The notes under the pieces were generated by a model. It did not search any database and had not been told where the DNA came from. It saw only the letters and a program-made list of their open reading frames with translations. The translations under genes and the position numbers were made by a program. DNA of 64,000 bases from Pseudomonas sp. Bout1 (lineage in GTDB: Bacteria > Pseudomonadota > Gammaproteobacteria > Pseudomonadales > Pseudomonadaceae): assembly GCF_034314165.1 (NCBI RefSeq), contig NZ_JAVIWK010000001.1, forward strand, positions 2,371,001-2,435,000, in the 5' to 3' direction. Below, in pieces: positions 48,497-60,284 of this stretch. The stretch's first letter is position 1; each line of letters starts with the position of its first letter.

Positions 48497-50419
48497 ATGC
48501 CAACTATTACTCTTCCCGACGGCAGTCAACGTTCATTCGATCATTCGGTTTCCGTAGCCGAGGTCGCCGCATCCATTGGTGCAGGCCTGGCCAAGGCCAC
48601 CGTTGCCGGCAAGGTCGACGGCAAGCTGGTTGATGCCAGCGACCTGATCACCGCCGATGCCAGCCTGCAAATCATCACGCCCAAGGATCAAGAGGGGCTG
48701 GAGATCATTCGCCACTCTTGCGCGCACCTGATTGGCCATGCGGTCAAGCAGCTGTACCCGACGGCGAAAATGGTGATCGGCCCGGTCATCGATGAAGGCT
48801 TCTATTACGACATCGCCTACGAGCGTCCTTTTACGCCCGACGACCTGGCGGCCATCGAGCAGCGCATGCACGCGCTGATCGAGAAAGATTACGACGTCAT
48901 CAAGAAAGTCACTCCGCGCGCCGAAGTGATCGACGTGTTTACCGCTCGCGGCGAAGACTACAAGCTGCGCCTGGTGGAAGACATGCCGGACGAGCAGGCC
49001 ATGGGCCTGTATTACCACGAAGAATACGTCGACATGTGCCGTGGCCCGCACGTGCCGAACACGCGCTTCCTCAAGTCGTTCAAGTTGACGAAGCTGTCCG
49101 GTGCCTACTGGCGCGGTGACGCCAAGAATGAACAACTGCAGCGGATCTACGGCACTGCCTGGGCTGACAAGAAACAACTGGCGGCCTATATCCAGCGCAT
49201 CGAAGAAGCCGAAAAACGCGACCATCGCAAGATCGGCAAGCGCCTGAACCTGTTCCACCTCCAGGAAGAAGCGCCGGGCATGGTGTTCTGGCACCCGAAC
49301 GGCTGGACCCTGTACCAGGTGCTTGAGCAGTACATGCGCAAAGTTCAGCGCGACAACGGCTACCTGGAGATCAAGACGCCGCAAGTCGTTGACCGCAGCC
49401 TGTGGGAGAAATCCGGGCACTGGGCCAACTACGCCGACAACATGTTCACCACTCAGTCGGAAAACCGCGACTACGCCATCAAGCCGATGAACTGCCCGTG
49501 CCATGTACAGGTGTTCAACCAGGGCCTGAAAAGCTACCGCGAGTTGCCGATGCGCCTGGCCGAGTTCGGTGCCTGTCACCGTAACGAGCCATCGGGTGCA
49601 CTGCACGGCATCATGCGTGTGCGTGGCTTCACTCAGGATGACGCCCACATCTTCTGCACCGAAGAGCAGATGCAGGCCGAATCCGCTGCGTTCATCAAGC
49701 TGACCATGGACGTGTACCGCGATTTCGGCTTCACCGAAGTCGAGATGAAGCTGTCCACTCGTCCGGAAAAACGCGTTGGCTCCGACGAGCTGTGGGATCG
49801 CGCAGAAGCTGCACTGGCCGCAGCACTGGACAGTGCGGGGCTTGCGTACGACCTGCAGCCGGGCGAGGGCGCGTTCTACGGTCCGAAGATCGAATTCTCG
49901 CTGAAAGATTGCCTTGGTCGCGTCTGGCAGTGTGGTACCCTGCAGCTCGATTTTAACCTGCCGATCCGTCTTGGAGCCGAATACGTCTCCGAAGATAACA
50001 GCCGTAAACACCCGGTTATGCTGCACCGGGCGATTCTTGGTTCGTTCGAGCGGTTCGTCGGGATCCTGATCGAGCACTACGAGGGTGCGTTCCCTGCGTG
50101 GCTGGCTCCGACCCAGGCAGTGATCATGAATATCACTGATAAACAGGCAGATTTTGCCGCTGAAGTTGAAAAAACTCTCAATGAAAGCGGATTTCGTGCC
50201 AAGTCCGACTTGAGAAATGAAAAGATCGGCTTTAAAATCCGCGAGCATACTTTGCTCAAGGTTCCCTATCTTTTGGTTATCGGAGATCGGGAAGTCGAGA
50301 TGCAGACTGTCGCTGTGCGTACTCGTGAAGGTGCTGACCTGGGCTCGATGCCCGTCGCCCAGTTCGCTGAGTTCCTCGCGCAAGCGGTTTCCCGGCGTGG
50401 TCGCCCAGATTCGGAGTAA
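48497..50419 (+). CDS. thrS: Threonyl-tRNA synthetase
   Basis: A 640-residue class II synthetase. N-terminal TGS domain ([20 protein letters not shown]), editing domain ([23 protein letters not shown]), catalytic core ([13 protein letters not shown] with the zinc Cys, motif 2 [12 protein letters not shown], motif 3 [15 protein letters not shown]) and C-terminal anticodon-binding domain. Start at the ATG 48497 after AGGAGAGGAGGCGCC. In the leader, GTGACC...GGTCAC just before the ribosome site can fold; this may be an operator for ThrS control (inference). infC starts two bases after the stop. Confidence 0.97.
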   Translation: MPTITLPDGSQRSFDHSVSVAEVAASIGAGLAKATVAGKVDGKLVDASDLITADASLQIITPKDQEGLEIIRHSCAHLIGHAVKQLYPTAKMVIGPVIDEGFYYDIAYERPFTPDDLAAIEQRMHALIEKDYDVIKKVTPRAEVIDVFTARGEDYKLRLVEDMPDEQAMGLYYHEEYVDMCRGPHVPNTRFLKSFKLTKLSGAYWRGDAKNEQLQRIYGTAWADKKQLAAYIQRIEEAEKRDHRKIGKRLNLFHLQEEAPGMVFWHPNGWTLYQVLEQYMRKVQRDNGYLEIKTPQVVDRSLWEKSGHWANYADNMFTTQSENRDYAIKPMNCPCHVQVFNQGLKSYRELPMRLAEFGACHRNEPSGALHGIMRVRGFTQDDAHIFCTEEQMQAESAAFIKLTMDVYRDFGFTEVEMKLSTRPEKRVGSDELWDRAEAALAAALDSAGLAYDLQPGEGAFYGPKIEFSLKDCLGRVWQCGTLQLDFNLPIRLGAEYVSEDNSRKHPVMLHRAILGSFERFVGILIEHYEGAFPAWLAPTQAVIMNITDKQADFAAEVEKTLNESGFRAKSDLRNEKIGFKIREHTLLKVPYLLVIGDREVEMQTVAVRTREGADLGSMPVAQFAEFLAQAVSRRGRPDSE

Positions 50420-50421
50420 TT

Positions 50422-50970
50422 ATTATTAAGCGTGAAATGAGACAAGATAAACGAGCTGCACCGAAAGCCCCGATCAACGAGAATATCTCGGCACGCGAGG
50501 TTCGGTTAATTGGCGCTGACGGCGAGCAGATTGGCATCGTCTCGATTGATGAAGCGCTTCGTATTGCTGAAGAGTCCAAATTGGACCTGGTGGAAATCTC
50601 CGCCGATGCAATCCCGCCCGTTTGCCGGGTGATGGACTACGGCAAGTCGATCTTCGAAAAGAAGAAGCAGATTGCCGCGGCGAAGAAGAACCAGAAGCAG
50701 ATTCAAGTAAAAGAAATCAAGTTTCGTCCAGGGACGGAGGAAGGGGATTACCAGGTAAAACTGCGCAACCTGGTACGTTTCCTGAGTGATGGGGACAGGG
50801 CCAAGGTATCCTTGCGATTCCGCGGCCGTGAGATGGCCCACCAGGAGCTGGGGATGGAACTCCTCAAGCGGGTTGAAGGTGACCTGCTCGAGTACGGTTC
50901 GGTCGAACAGCATCCTAAGATGGAAGGACGCCAGCTTATTATGGTCATCGCCCCGAAAAAGAAGAAGTAA
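50422..50970 (+). CDS. infC: Translation initiation factor IF-3 (AUU start)
   Basis: A 182-residue IF-3 with linker-joined N- and C-domains ([36 protein letters not shown]; ending VIAPKKKK). The first in-frame ATG is at 50437, but family alignment by eye puts the start at the unusual AUU codon at 50422 (or 50425), giving [11 protein letters not shown] starts are known for infC and let IF-3 repress itself. GGAG lies just before. It follows thrS by two bases and precedes rpmI. Confidence 0.93.
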   Translation: MIKREMRQDKRAAPKAPINENISAREVRLIGADGEQIGIVSIDEALRIAEESKLDLVEISADAIPPVCRVMDYGKSIFEKKKQIAAAKKNQKQIQVKEIKFRPGTEEGDYQVKLRNLVRFLSDGDRAKVSLRFRGREMAHQELGMELLKRVEGDLLEYGSVEQHPKMEGRQLIMVIAPKKKK

Positions 50971-51029
50971 TCAATAGGGCACGGCAGGCCTTCTGATTAT
51001 GTTTATCAACTGAATGCGGAGTACCGAAC

Positions 51030-51224
51030 ATGCCAAAGATGAAAACTAAAAGTGGTGCTGCTAAGCGGTTTCTGAAAACTGCTAACGGTATCAAGCACAA
51101 GCACGCTTTCAAGAGCCACATCCTGACTAAAATGTCGACCAAGCGTAAGCGTCAACTGCGCGGTAGCAGCTTGCTGCATCCGTCTGACGTTGCAAAAGTC
51201 GAGCGCATGCTGCGCCTTCGTTAA
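51030..51224 (+). CDS. rpmI: 50S ribosomal protein L35
   Basis: A 64-residue basic protein starting [19 protein letters not shown] and ending [15 protein letters not shown], the full L35 length. It lies 59 bp after infC and 28 bp before rplT, in the classical infC-rpmI-rplT order; L20 from the next gene normally represses this unit. Confidence 0.97.
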   Translation: MPKMKTKSGAAKRFLKTANGIKHKHAFKSHILTKMSTKRKRQLRGSSLLHPSDVAKVERMLRLR

Positions 51225-51252
51225 TTTTAGTCAAGAATAGAGGAAGTAACTC

Positions 51253-51609
51253 ATGGCTCGTGTAAAGCGTGGCGTCATGGCGCGTAAGCGCCACAAGAAA
51301 ATTCTGAAACTTGCTAAAGGCTACTACGGCGCGCGTTCACGCGTATTCCGTGTTGCCAAGCAAGCGGTTATCAAGGCTGGCCAATACGCCTACCGTGACC
51401 GTCGTCAGAAAAAACGTCAGTTCCGCGCTCTGTGGATCGCTCGTATCAACGCTGGTGCACGTGTTAACGGTCTGTCCTACAGCCGTTTCATCGCTGGCCT
51501 GAAAAAAGCGTCCATCGAGATCGACCGTAAGGTTCTGGCTGATCTGGCAGTGAACGAAAAAGCGGCGTTTGCTGCGATTGTCGAGAAAGCTAAAGCCACC
51601 TTGGCTTAA
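51253..51609 (+). CDS. rplT: 50S ribosomal protein L20
   Basis: A 118-residue strongly basic protein, [20 protein letters not shown]... with [21 protein letters not shown], full family length. It binds 23S rRNA early in assembly and, in E. coli, represses rpmI-rplT translation. The ATG follows GAGGAAGTAACTC. Confidence 0.97.
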   Translation: MARVKRGVMARKRHKKILKLAKGYYGARSRVFRVAKQAVIKAGQYAYRDRRQKKRQFRALWIARINAGARVNGLSYSRFIAGLKKASIEIDRKVLADLAVNEKAAFAAIVEKAKATLA

Positions 51610-51623
51610 GTACCCCCGACAGT

Positions 51624-52735
<1,112 letters not shown>

Positions 52736-52761
52736 TCGTAACGGATCTTTAGGAGAGCAGG

Positions 52762-55140
52762 ATGAAATTCAGTGAACAATGGCTGCGTGGCTGGGTAAGC
52801 CCGCAGGTAAGTCGCGACGAGCTGGTTGCCCGTCTGTCGATGGCCGGCCTTGAGGTCGATAGCGTTACGCCGGCCGCCGGTGTTTTCAGCGGCGTGGTAG
52901 TGGGCGAGGTGTTGAGCACCGAGCAACACCCGGACGCCGACAAATTGCGTGTGTGCCAGGTCAGTAATGGCGCGCAAACCTTCCAGGTCGTGTGCGGCGC
53001 GCCAAACGTGCGCCCGGGCCTGAAAATCCCGTTCGCCATGATTGGTGCCGAACTGCCGGGCGACTTCAAGATCAAGAAGGCCAAGCTGCGCGGTGTCGAG
53101 TCCAACGGCATGCTGTGCTCCCAGGCAGAGCTGCAAGTGGGTGAAGGCAACGATGGCCTGATGGAACTACCGGCCGACGCGCCAGTGGGCCAGGACATCC
53201 GTGTTTACCTGGAACTGGAAGACGCCAGCATCGAGGTCGACCTGACCCCTAACCGCGGCGACTGCCTGTCCCTCGCTGGCCTGGCGCGTGAAGTCGGCGC
53301 GCTGTACGCCGCGCCCGTCACCCGCCCAGTGGTTGCTGCCGTTCCTGCGGTGCACGACGAAGTGCGTTCCATCGAAGTGCTGGCACCCAACGCCTGCCCA
53401 CGTTACCTGGGGCGCGTGATCCGTAACGTCGACCTGTCCAAGCCAACCCCACTGTGGATGGTTGAGCGTCTGCGCCGTTCCGAAGTGCGCAGCATCGATG
53501 CTGCCGTCGACATCACCAACTACGTGATGCTGGAGCTGGGCCAGCCGCTGCACGCATTCGATCTCGCCGAAATCAACGGCGGCATCCGCGTTCGCATGGC
53601 CGAGGAAGGCGAGAAGTTGGTGCTGCTCGACGGCCAGGAAGTCAGCCTGCGTGCCGACACCCTGGTGATCGCTGACCATTCCCGCGCCCTGGCGATTGCC
53701 GGCGTGATGGGGGGCGAGCACAGCGGCGTGTCCGCAACCACTCGTGACATATTCCTCGAAAGCGCGTTCTTCGATCAGATCGCCATCGCCGGCAAGGCCC
53801 GTTCCTACGGCCTGCACACCGATGCCTCGCACCGCTACGAGCGTGGCGTGGACTGGCAACTGGCCCGTGAAGCCATGGAGCGCGCCACTGGCCTGCTGCT
53901 GGAAATCACTGGCGGCGAAGCCGGCCCGATCATCGAAACCGTCAGCGAGCAGCACCTGCCGTCGGTTTCACCGATCATCCTGCGCGCCAGGGCCGTTGAG
54001 CAAATGCTCGGCTTGGTGATTGACCCGGTAGAAATCGAGCGCCTGCTGTCGGCACTCGGCCTCGGTATCTGCGCGGGTGAAGCAGGGCAGTGGCACGTCG
54101 AAGTGCCAAGCCATCGTTTCGATATCAGCCTGGAAGTCGACCTGATCGAAGAACTGGCCCGCCTGTACGGCTACAACCGCCTGCCGGTTCGTTACCCGCA
54201 AGCGCGCCTGGCGCCCCAACCGAAGGCCGAAGCCCGTGCGCACCTCCCGGAACTGCGCCGGCTGCTGGTAGCTCGTGGTTATCAGGAAGCGGTGACCTAC
54301 AGCTTCATCGATCCAAAGCAATTCGAACTGTTCAACCCGGGTGTCGAACCGCTGTTGTTGGCCAACCCGATTTCCAACGACATGGCCGCCATGCGCTCGT
54401 CGCTGTGGCCGGGCCTGGTTAAAGCGCTGTCCCACAACCTGAACCGCCAGCAAGACCGCGTGCGCATGTTCGAAAGCGGCCTGCGTTTTGTTGGCCAACT
54501 CGATGGCCTGAAGCAAGAGCCGATGCTGGCTGGCGTAGTCTGTGGCAGCCGTCTGCCGGAAGGCTGGGCGCAAGGTCGCGACACCGTCGACTTCTTCGAC
54601 GTCAAGGCTGATGTGGAAGCGGTTCTGGGTTTTGCCGGTGCACTGGATGCCTTCACGTTCACCCCGGGCAGCCACCCGGCGTTGCACCCGGGCCAGACAG
54701 CCCGTATCGAACGTGAAGGTCGCCTGGTGGGCTTCGTGGGTGCAATTCACCCAGAACTGTCGAAAACCCTGGGGCTGGACCGTCCAGTCTTCGTTTTTGA
54801 GCTAGTCTTGGCTGAAGTCGCCTCAGGCAAAATGCCTAAATTCAGCGAGTTGTCGCGTTTCCCTGAAGTACGACGTGACTTGGCGCTGATCGCCGATCAA
54901 GGTATTGCGGCCAGTGCTGTTTTGGACGTAATCCGTGAAAATGCAGGGGAATGGCTGACAGACCTCAGGCTATTTGACGTTTATCAGGGTAAAGGCATTG
55001 ATCCGCATAGAAAAAGCCTTGCAGTTGGCTTGACCTGGCAGCATCCATCGCGCACTCTTAATGACGATGAGGTGAATACCACGACGCAAAATATCCTCAC
55101 CTCGCTCGAACAAAGGTTGAACGCCACGTTAAGGAAGTGA
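52762..55140 (+). CDS. pheT: Phenylalanyl-tRNA synthetase beta subunit
   Basis: A 792-residue subunit with the N-terminal EMAP/tRNA-binding domain (VVVGEVLSTEQHPDADKLRVC, about 40-60), B3/B4 editing and B5 domains, the class II-like core, and the C-terminal ferredoxin-fold anticodon-binding domain (SELSRFPEVRRDLALIAD onward). Length is normal. ihfA starts three bases after its stop. Confidence 0.97.
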   Translation: MKFSEQWLRGWVSPQVSRDELVARLSMAGLEVDSVTPAAGVFSGVVVGEVLSTEQHPDADKLRVCQVSNGAQTFQVVCGAPNVRPGLKIPFAMIGAELPGDFKIKKAKLRGVESNGMLCSQAELQVGEGNDGLMELPADAPVGQDIRVYLELEDASIEVDLTPNRGDCLSLAGLAREVGALYAAPVTRPVVAAVPAVHDEVRSIEVLAPNACPRYLGRVIRNVDLSKPTPLWMVERLRRSEVRSIDAAVDITNYVMLELGQPLHAFDLAEINGGIRVRMAEEGEKLVLLDGQEVSLRADTLVIADHSRALAIAGVMGGEHSGVSATTRDIFLESAFFDQIAIAGKARSYGLHTDASHRYERGVDWQLAREAMERATGLLLEITGGEAGPIIETVSEQHLPSVSPIILRARAVEQMLGLVIDPVEIERLLSALGLGICAGEAGQWHVEVPSHRFDISLEVDLIEELARLYGYNRLPVRYPQARLAPQPKAEARAHLPELRRLLVARGYQEAVTYSFIDPKQFELFNPGVEPLLLANPISNDMAAMRSSLWPGLVKALSHNLNRQQDRVRMFESGLRFVGQLDGLKQEPMLAGVVCGSRLPEGWAQGRDTVDFFDVKADVEAVLGFAGALDAFTFTPGSHPALHPGQTARIEREGRLVGFVGAIHPELSKTLGLDRPVFVFELVLAEVASGKMPKFSELSRFPEVRRDLALIADQGIAASAVLDVIRENAGEWLTDLRLFDVYQGKGIDPHRKSLAVGLTWQHPSRTLNDDEVNTTTQNILTSLEQRLNATLRK

Positions 55141-55143
55141 CGT

Positions 55144-55446
55144 ATGGGGGCTTTGACGAAAGCTGAGATGGCGGAACGTCTGTATGAAGAGCTGGGCCTG
55201 AACAAGCGCGAGGCCAAGGAATTGGTCGAGCTCTTCTTTGAAGAAATCAGGCACGCTCTTGAAGACAACGAACAGGTCAAATTGTCCGGTTTCGGCAATT
55301 TTGACCTGCGGGACAAACGCCAGCGGCCTGGCCGCAATCCAAAAACGGGAGAAGAAATCCCGATCACGGCTCGCCGTGTGGTCACCTTTCGTCCAGGGCA
55401 GAAGTTGAAGGCCCGAGTTGAGGCTTATGCTGGAACCAAGTCATAA
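55144..55446 (+). CDS. ihfA: Integration host factor alpha subunit
   Basis: A 100-residue DNA-bending protein with [20 protein letters not shown] at the start and the arm sequence [25 protein letters not shown]. It pairs with IhfB and bends DNA in recombination, replication and transcription. The gene overlaps the next start by 20 bases. Confidence 0.97.
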   Translation: MGALTKAEMAERLYEELGLNKREAKELVELFFEEIRHALEDNEQVKLSGFGNFDLRDKRQRPGRNPKTGEEIPITARRVVTFRPGQKLKARVEAYAGTKS

Positions 55447-55783
55447 CGACGAACTGCCCGTCATCCCTGGCAAACGCTACTTCACCATTGGTGAAGTCAG
55501 CGAGCTTTGTGCGGTAAAGCCGCACGTGCTGCGCTATTGGGAGCAGGAGTTTCCTCAACTCAACCCCGTCAAACGCACTGGGAACCGTCGGTATTATCAG
55601 CGCCAGGATGTGCTGATGATCCGACAGATCCGCGCGTTGCTGTACGACCAGGGGTTTACCATCAGTGGTGCGCGCCAGCGTATGTCCGGTGATGAAGCCA
55701 AAGACGACACCACCCAATACAAGCAAATGATCCGCCAGATGATCTCCGAACTGGAAGATGTGCTGGTGGTTTTAAAGAAATAA
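55427..55783 (+). CDS. MerR-family regulator
   Basis: A 118-residue protein with an N-terminal winged helix ([36 protein letters not shown]) and a dimerisation helix at its end, without metal-binding cysteines. This conserved MerR-type gene follows ihfA in most pseudomonads; its target is unknown. The start at 55427 (ATG) lies inside ihfA, giving coupled translation. Confidence 0.88.
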   Translation: MLEPSHNDELPVIPGKRYFTIGEVSELCAVKPHVLRYWEQEFPQLNPVKRTGNRRYYQRQDVLMIRQIRALLYDQGFTISGARQRMSGDEAKDDTTQYKQMIRQMISELEDVLVVLKK

Positions 55784-55873
55784 TTCCGGCTTTTAAAATA
55801 CTTCCACATTTCAAAAGCTTGCGGTATATTCCTGATCGCTTCGTTGCGAAGCGACCCCAGTAACACGCCTAGT

Positions 55874-55950
55874 CGGGGCGTAGCGCAGTCCGGTAGCGCA
55901 CTAGCATGGGGTGCTAGGGGTCGAGTGTTCGAATCACTCCGTCCCGACCA
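55874..55950 (+). tRNA. tRNA-Pro (anticodon GGG)
   Basis: A 77-base cloverleaf with acceptor CGGGGCG/CGTCCCG, anticodon loop ATGGGGT giving GGG, and encoded CCA. It ends the conserved ihfA block. The following DNA is unlike the core genome, so this tRNA is a natural candidate for an island attachment site. Confidence 0.97.
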
Positions 55951-56499
55951 TATTATTCAATGACTTAGCCCAATCTGAAAAGGTTGGGCTTTTTCATGCC
56001 TACAAAATTACTCCCACATTTACTCCCACGGATATCATGGATCTTGGTAGCGCTGCCATCTGAGAGGCGTATTTGTGTTCGAGTCTCGTCCGCTGCGCCA
56101 TATTTGCTTCCACTAAGGCCCTCTGAACGCCTGGAAGCCACGGAATAGCGGTCTTTAGCCGCTTTTTTCGTTTTCTGGATTCCACTGGAATCTATCTCCA
56201 GTCACGGTTTTTAAGTACACATTTACATGCCGCAAATCGGGCGACCTTCAACGGATTTTCTGAGCGCGCAGCGGGTATCTGCTGATTGGCAGTCTGAAGT
56301 CAGGCTATGCGATCAAGGTCGGACAGGATAGATTTGAGGAGACCAAGGAATGAAGCGCTGCGGCATGACTCCTTCGATCATTGATCAGGTCAAGAAGAGC
56401 TTTGAGAAAGCCAAAGTGAGGAACAACGGTGAGTGCTACTAATGCGATCAACAGGATCGACAAAATCGCAGCTGAATCAGGTAGGCGAGATATTTCTCT
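55951..56499. other. Island edge region without clear genes
   Basis: It begins with a hairpin-like transcript end (AGCCCAATCTGAAAAGGTTGGGCT, about 55967-55990) and then ACTCCCACATTTACTCCCAC, and holds the tRNA-Asp-like fragment. No integrase gene is present. Two tiny frames, 56350-56442 (30 codons, after TTTGAGGAGACC) and 56429-56515 (28 codons, GTG start), could be remnants of genes cut by earlier deletions. Confidence 0.55.
56077..56100 (+). other. tRNA-Asp-like 3' end (possible attachment-site remnant)
   Basis: GTTCGAGTCTCGTCCGCTGC plus GCCA matches the T-loop-to-CCA part of the tRNA-Asp genes at 14967 and 15149 at 23 of 24 positions. The rest of the tRNA is missing. The bases that follow also resemble the DNA after the second tRNA-Asp gene (CATAT, then CTGAACGCC). 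Fragments of a tRNA 3' end are the usual sign of tyrosine-recombinase integration. Confidence 0.65.
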
Positions 56500-56763
56500 G
56501 TGGGGGGTTGCTTGACGCCTGAGACAATCACTCGACTACTAGCCTCTATGAACGCCGGCAGCCTTTTAGTGGTCTGCGGCGCTGGGCTTTCCATGGATCC
56601 TCCTAATAGTCTGCCGTCAGCTAGAGAGGTGGCAAAGCGCTGCTTCGACAAATACCGTCTTGATTTGGATGCAAATTGGGACGTCTCAGACGCGGAAATC
56701 CATCCTACGCCGGTCGGCGTTCTACGTGTTGTTGCCACTGCACGAAGGACTAAGGTGTGCTAA
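56500..56763 (+). pseudogene. Truncated SIR2-like gene
   Basis: The frame, started by GTG at 56500 or TTG at 56512, gives 83-87 residues. Residues about 12-60 match the beginning of a SIR2-like NAD-binding domain: LLASMNAGSLLVVCGAGLSM followed by DPPNSLPSAREVAKRC, with the GAG nucleotide loop. The domain then stops; normal SIR2-like defence proteins are several hundred residues and include a catalytic His that is missing here. The tail IHPTPVGVLRVVATARRTKVC may be the original C-terminus after an internal deletion. Its stop overlaps the start of the next gene by seven bases. Confidence 0.65.
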
Positions 56764-59039
56764 TCGAGGCTTCTGTGCTGCCCGAACGTAGAGCAAACGG
56801 CCCTTGGAGCGATCTAGCGCTTCATACCATCGGCTGGCGCGCGTTTCAGGATCTATGCTCGCAGGTATGCGAGGTCGTGCTCGGCCGGCCCGTGGAAATC
56901 TTCCGCGAAGCTCAAGACGGCGGTCAGGACGCGGTCTTCCTCATTTCTGCAGAAAACGACGCCCTGTTGATCGGAACCGTGCAATGCAAGCATACGTCCG
57001 ATGCCGCAAAGGCGTTGAAGCTCAGTGATCTCACCGCCGAGATCGCTCATGTCGAGGAACTGGTCAAAGCCGGCCAAGCAGAAACCTACGTCTTCATGAC
57101 GAACATGAGCGTAGATGCGCCCATCGCAGCCGCAATGCGTGCCAAACTCCGCGCGCTTGGCGTGCGTAAGCCGCACATTCTTGGTCGCCAGTATATCGTC
57201 CGTGTTATCAGGAGCAGCGCGCGCCTCCGGGCCCTCGTTCCGCAGGTCTACGGCCTAGGCGACCTCACCTCGATCGTAGATGAACGGCTCAGCGAGCAGA
57301 GCCGGGCGTTGCTTGACAGCTGGATTCCAAAGCTTCGCACCTATGTGCCTACCCAGGCTCATCGCGATGCGGTCAACGCGATCTCTGAGCACGGCGTAGT
57401 GTTGCTACTCGGTAATCCCTCTAGCGGTAAATCGGCGATTGGCGCCATCGTGTCTACCATAGCGTCGGAAAATCCAGACAACACCGTACTTGCTTTGACC
57501 AGCCCGCGCGACTTTGAGGCAGGTTGGAATCCTAATGATCCGGGACGCTTCTTCTGGATCGACGATGCCTTCGGCTCCAATGTGCTACGCGACGACTATG
57601 TGCAGGATTGGACGTCTGCCTTCTCCAAGCTGCGGGCCGCAATCAAACATGGCAATCGATTTCTTCTAACTTCCCGAAAACATATCTATGAAGCGGCGCG
57701 GCGCCGGCTCGGGCAGCGGAACCTTGCCCAATTCGCAGATGGCAGCGCGGTGGTGGATGTAGGCGAGTTGACGTTCGAAGAGAAGACGCAGATTCTCTAT
57801 AATCATGTGAATTTCGGTGAGCAGAGCCAGAGCTGGCGATCGAGCATCAAACCGCATCTAACCGCTGTCGCTGCGGTTCGCGATTTTCTCCCAGGGATCG
57901 CCGAACGTCTCGGGGACCCCAACTTCACCAAGGGCCTAGCACCTCGCGAAAGCTCACTCGTACGCTTTATGGAGGAGCCGACAGAGCATCTGATTGATAC
58001 CGTCAACGCCTTAGATGATCAGCTGCAGGCCGCGCTCATCCTCGTGTATGTCCATCAGGCCGGATTCGATCCTAGCGATCATGACGCTTCGGCCGCACAG
58101 GCGGTCGCCGAGCTGACTGGGTACACTCTCACTAAGATTCAGGATTGTTTCGCTGAGCTGAAGGGCTCGTTCCTGAAGCTTTCCGGATCAAAATGGACCT
58201 TCGCCCATCCGACGATCTCCGACGCCCTAACGGAGATTCTGCGCCAGAAACCCCATATGATGGCGGCGCTCATACGAGGCGCAACTATCGACACCATTCT
58301 CAGCAGCTTCACGTGCGAGGGCTCGCCGCTCATTCGAGATGCGCTTGTCATCCAGACAACCCTCGACGACGCTCTGGTCGCACGACTTGGCCGCACGCCC
58401 GACGAATTGCACCGCAATTGGATGCTGTTCCACTTCCTCTCCTATCGTTCGAGCGAGGCCGTGTTCGTCAAAGCCGTCGAGCAATTTCCCAATCTACTTC
58501 GACGGTCCTGCTGGCAATCTGATCTAGCTAGCAACGATCCCCGGATCGCCACCTATGCACGTGCTCATCACCTCAGCGTCTTGCCTAACGATCTGCGCTC
58601 TGAGGTAGCAGACAGGCTGGAATCTGCCGTGCTCAACGGTCTCGACGCCTCCTTCTTCGACGAGCCACAGATGCTAGCGGTCATACCGCCGCTAAGGCTT
58701 ATCGGTGTGGGCTTGGCGCTGCGGACAACTGTGCTGCCGTCGCTCGAAGAGAGGATCGATGAGATCGCCGCCGACGCTGACTTGGACGAAGAGCCTGACA
58801 GCCACTTTAAAAAGCTTCTCGGCGTGCTTGATCGCATTGAGACGATTGGTGTCGACGCGGACGCCACGGCTTTGATCGACGACGCGCGAGATCACGTGAA
58901 ACGCTCAGTCGAGGCGCTTGAAGAGCGCAAGCGCCAGCATGATGAAGGCTCCGAAGACGAAGCGGATTGGACGCACATCGTGACGCAAAAGAAGGAGGAC
59001 GCTCTGCCTTCCACCCCCGTCGTGACTGTAGTGGTCTAA
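56757..59039 (+). CDS. Mrr-like nuclease fused to an nSTAND3-type NTPase
   Basis: A 760-residue protein with GTG start, preceded by AAGGA at seven bases. Residues about 20-150 form a restriction-endonuclease-like (Mrr-type PD-(D/E)XK) domain: WRAFQDLCSQVCE, GGQD (55-58) and QCK (76-78) form its active-site pattern. Residues about 200-420 are a STAND NTPase: Walker A GNPSSGKS (219-226), Walker B FFWIDDAFG (265-273), and LLTSRK. A winged helix follows (WTFAHPTISDAL), then helical repeats. Such proteins sense phage components and then cut DNA. The IS3 element replaced about the last ten residues (KRSVFDDVDK) with two valines after the final VVTV, so it may still work. Not a characterised protein to me. 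Confidence 0.85.
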   Translation: MLIEASVLPERRANGPWSDLALHTIGWRAFQDLCSQVCEVVLGRPVEIFREAQDGGQDAVFLISAENDALLIGTVQCKHTSDAAKALKLSDLTAEIAHVEELVKAGQAETYVFMTNMSVDAPIAAAMRAKLRALGVRKPHILGRQYIVRVIRSSARLRALVPQVYGLGDLTSIVDERLSEQSRALLDSWIPKLRTYVPTQAHRDAVNAISEHGVVLLLGNPSSGKSAIGAIVSTIASENPDNTVLALTSPRDFEAGWNPNDPGRFFWIDDAFGSNVLRDDYVQDWTSAFSKLRAAIKHGNRFLLTSRKHIYEAARRRLGQRNLAQFADGSAVVDVGELTFEEKTQILYNHVNFGEQSQSWRSSIKPHLTAVAAVRDFLPGIAERLGDPNFTKGLAPRESSLVRFMEEPTEHLIDTVNALDDQLQAALILVYVHQAGFDPSDHDASAAQAVAELTGYTLTKIQDCFAELKGSFLKLSGSKWTFAHPTISDALTEILRQKPHMMAALIRGATIDTILSSFTCEGSPLIRDALVIQTTLDDALVARLGRTPDELHRNWMLFHFLSYRSSEAVFVKAVEQFPNLLRRSCWQSDLASNDPRIATYARAHHLSVLPNDLRSEVADRLESAVLNGLDASFFDEPQMLAVIPPLRLIGVGLALRTTVLPSLEERIDEIAADADLDEEPDSHFKKLLGVLDRIETIGVDADATALIDDARDHVKRSVEALEERKRQHDEGSEDEADWTHIVTQKKEDALPSTPVVTVVV

Positions 59040-59090
59040 TGAAACCGGACACTCATTTAGGCGAGAATGCTCGCCATATCGAGGTGTCAG

Positions 59091-60253
<1,163 letters not shown>

Positions 60254-60284
60254 CCACTACAGACAAAGCGCTCGGTGTTCGACG

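Noticed and set aside
48533..50383. A 616-codon frame antisense to thrS
   Set aside because: It mirrors the whole of thrS and shows no motifs; a shadow of biased codon use.
56000..56185. A 61-codon minus-strand frame over the island edge as an integrase end
   Set aside because: The piece ACTCCCACATTTACTCCCAC reminded me of DNA near integrase ends, but the frame has no catalytic residues and no clear family match, so no integrase can be claimed.
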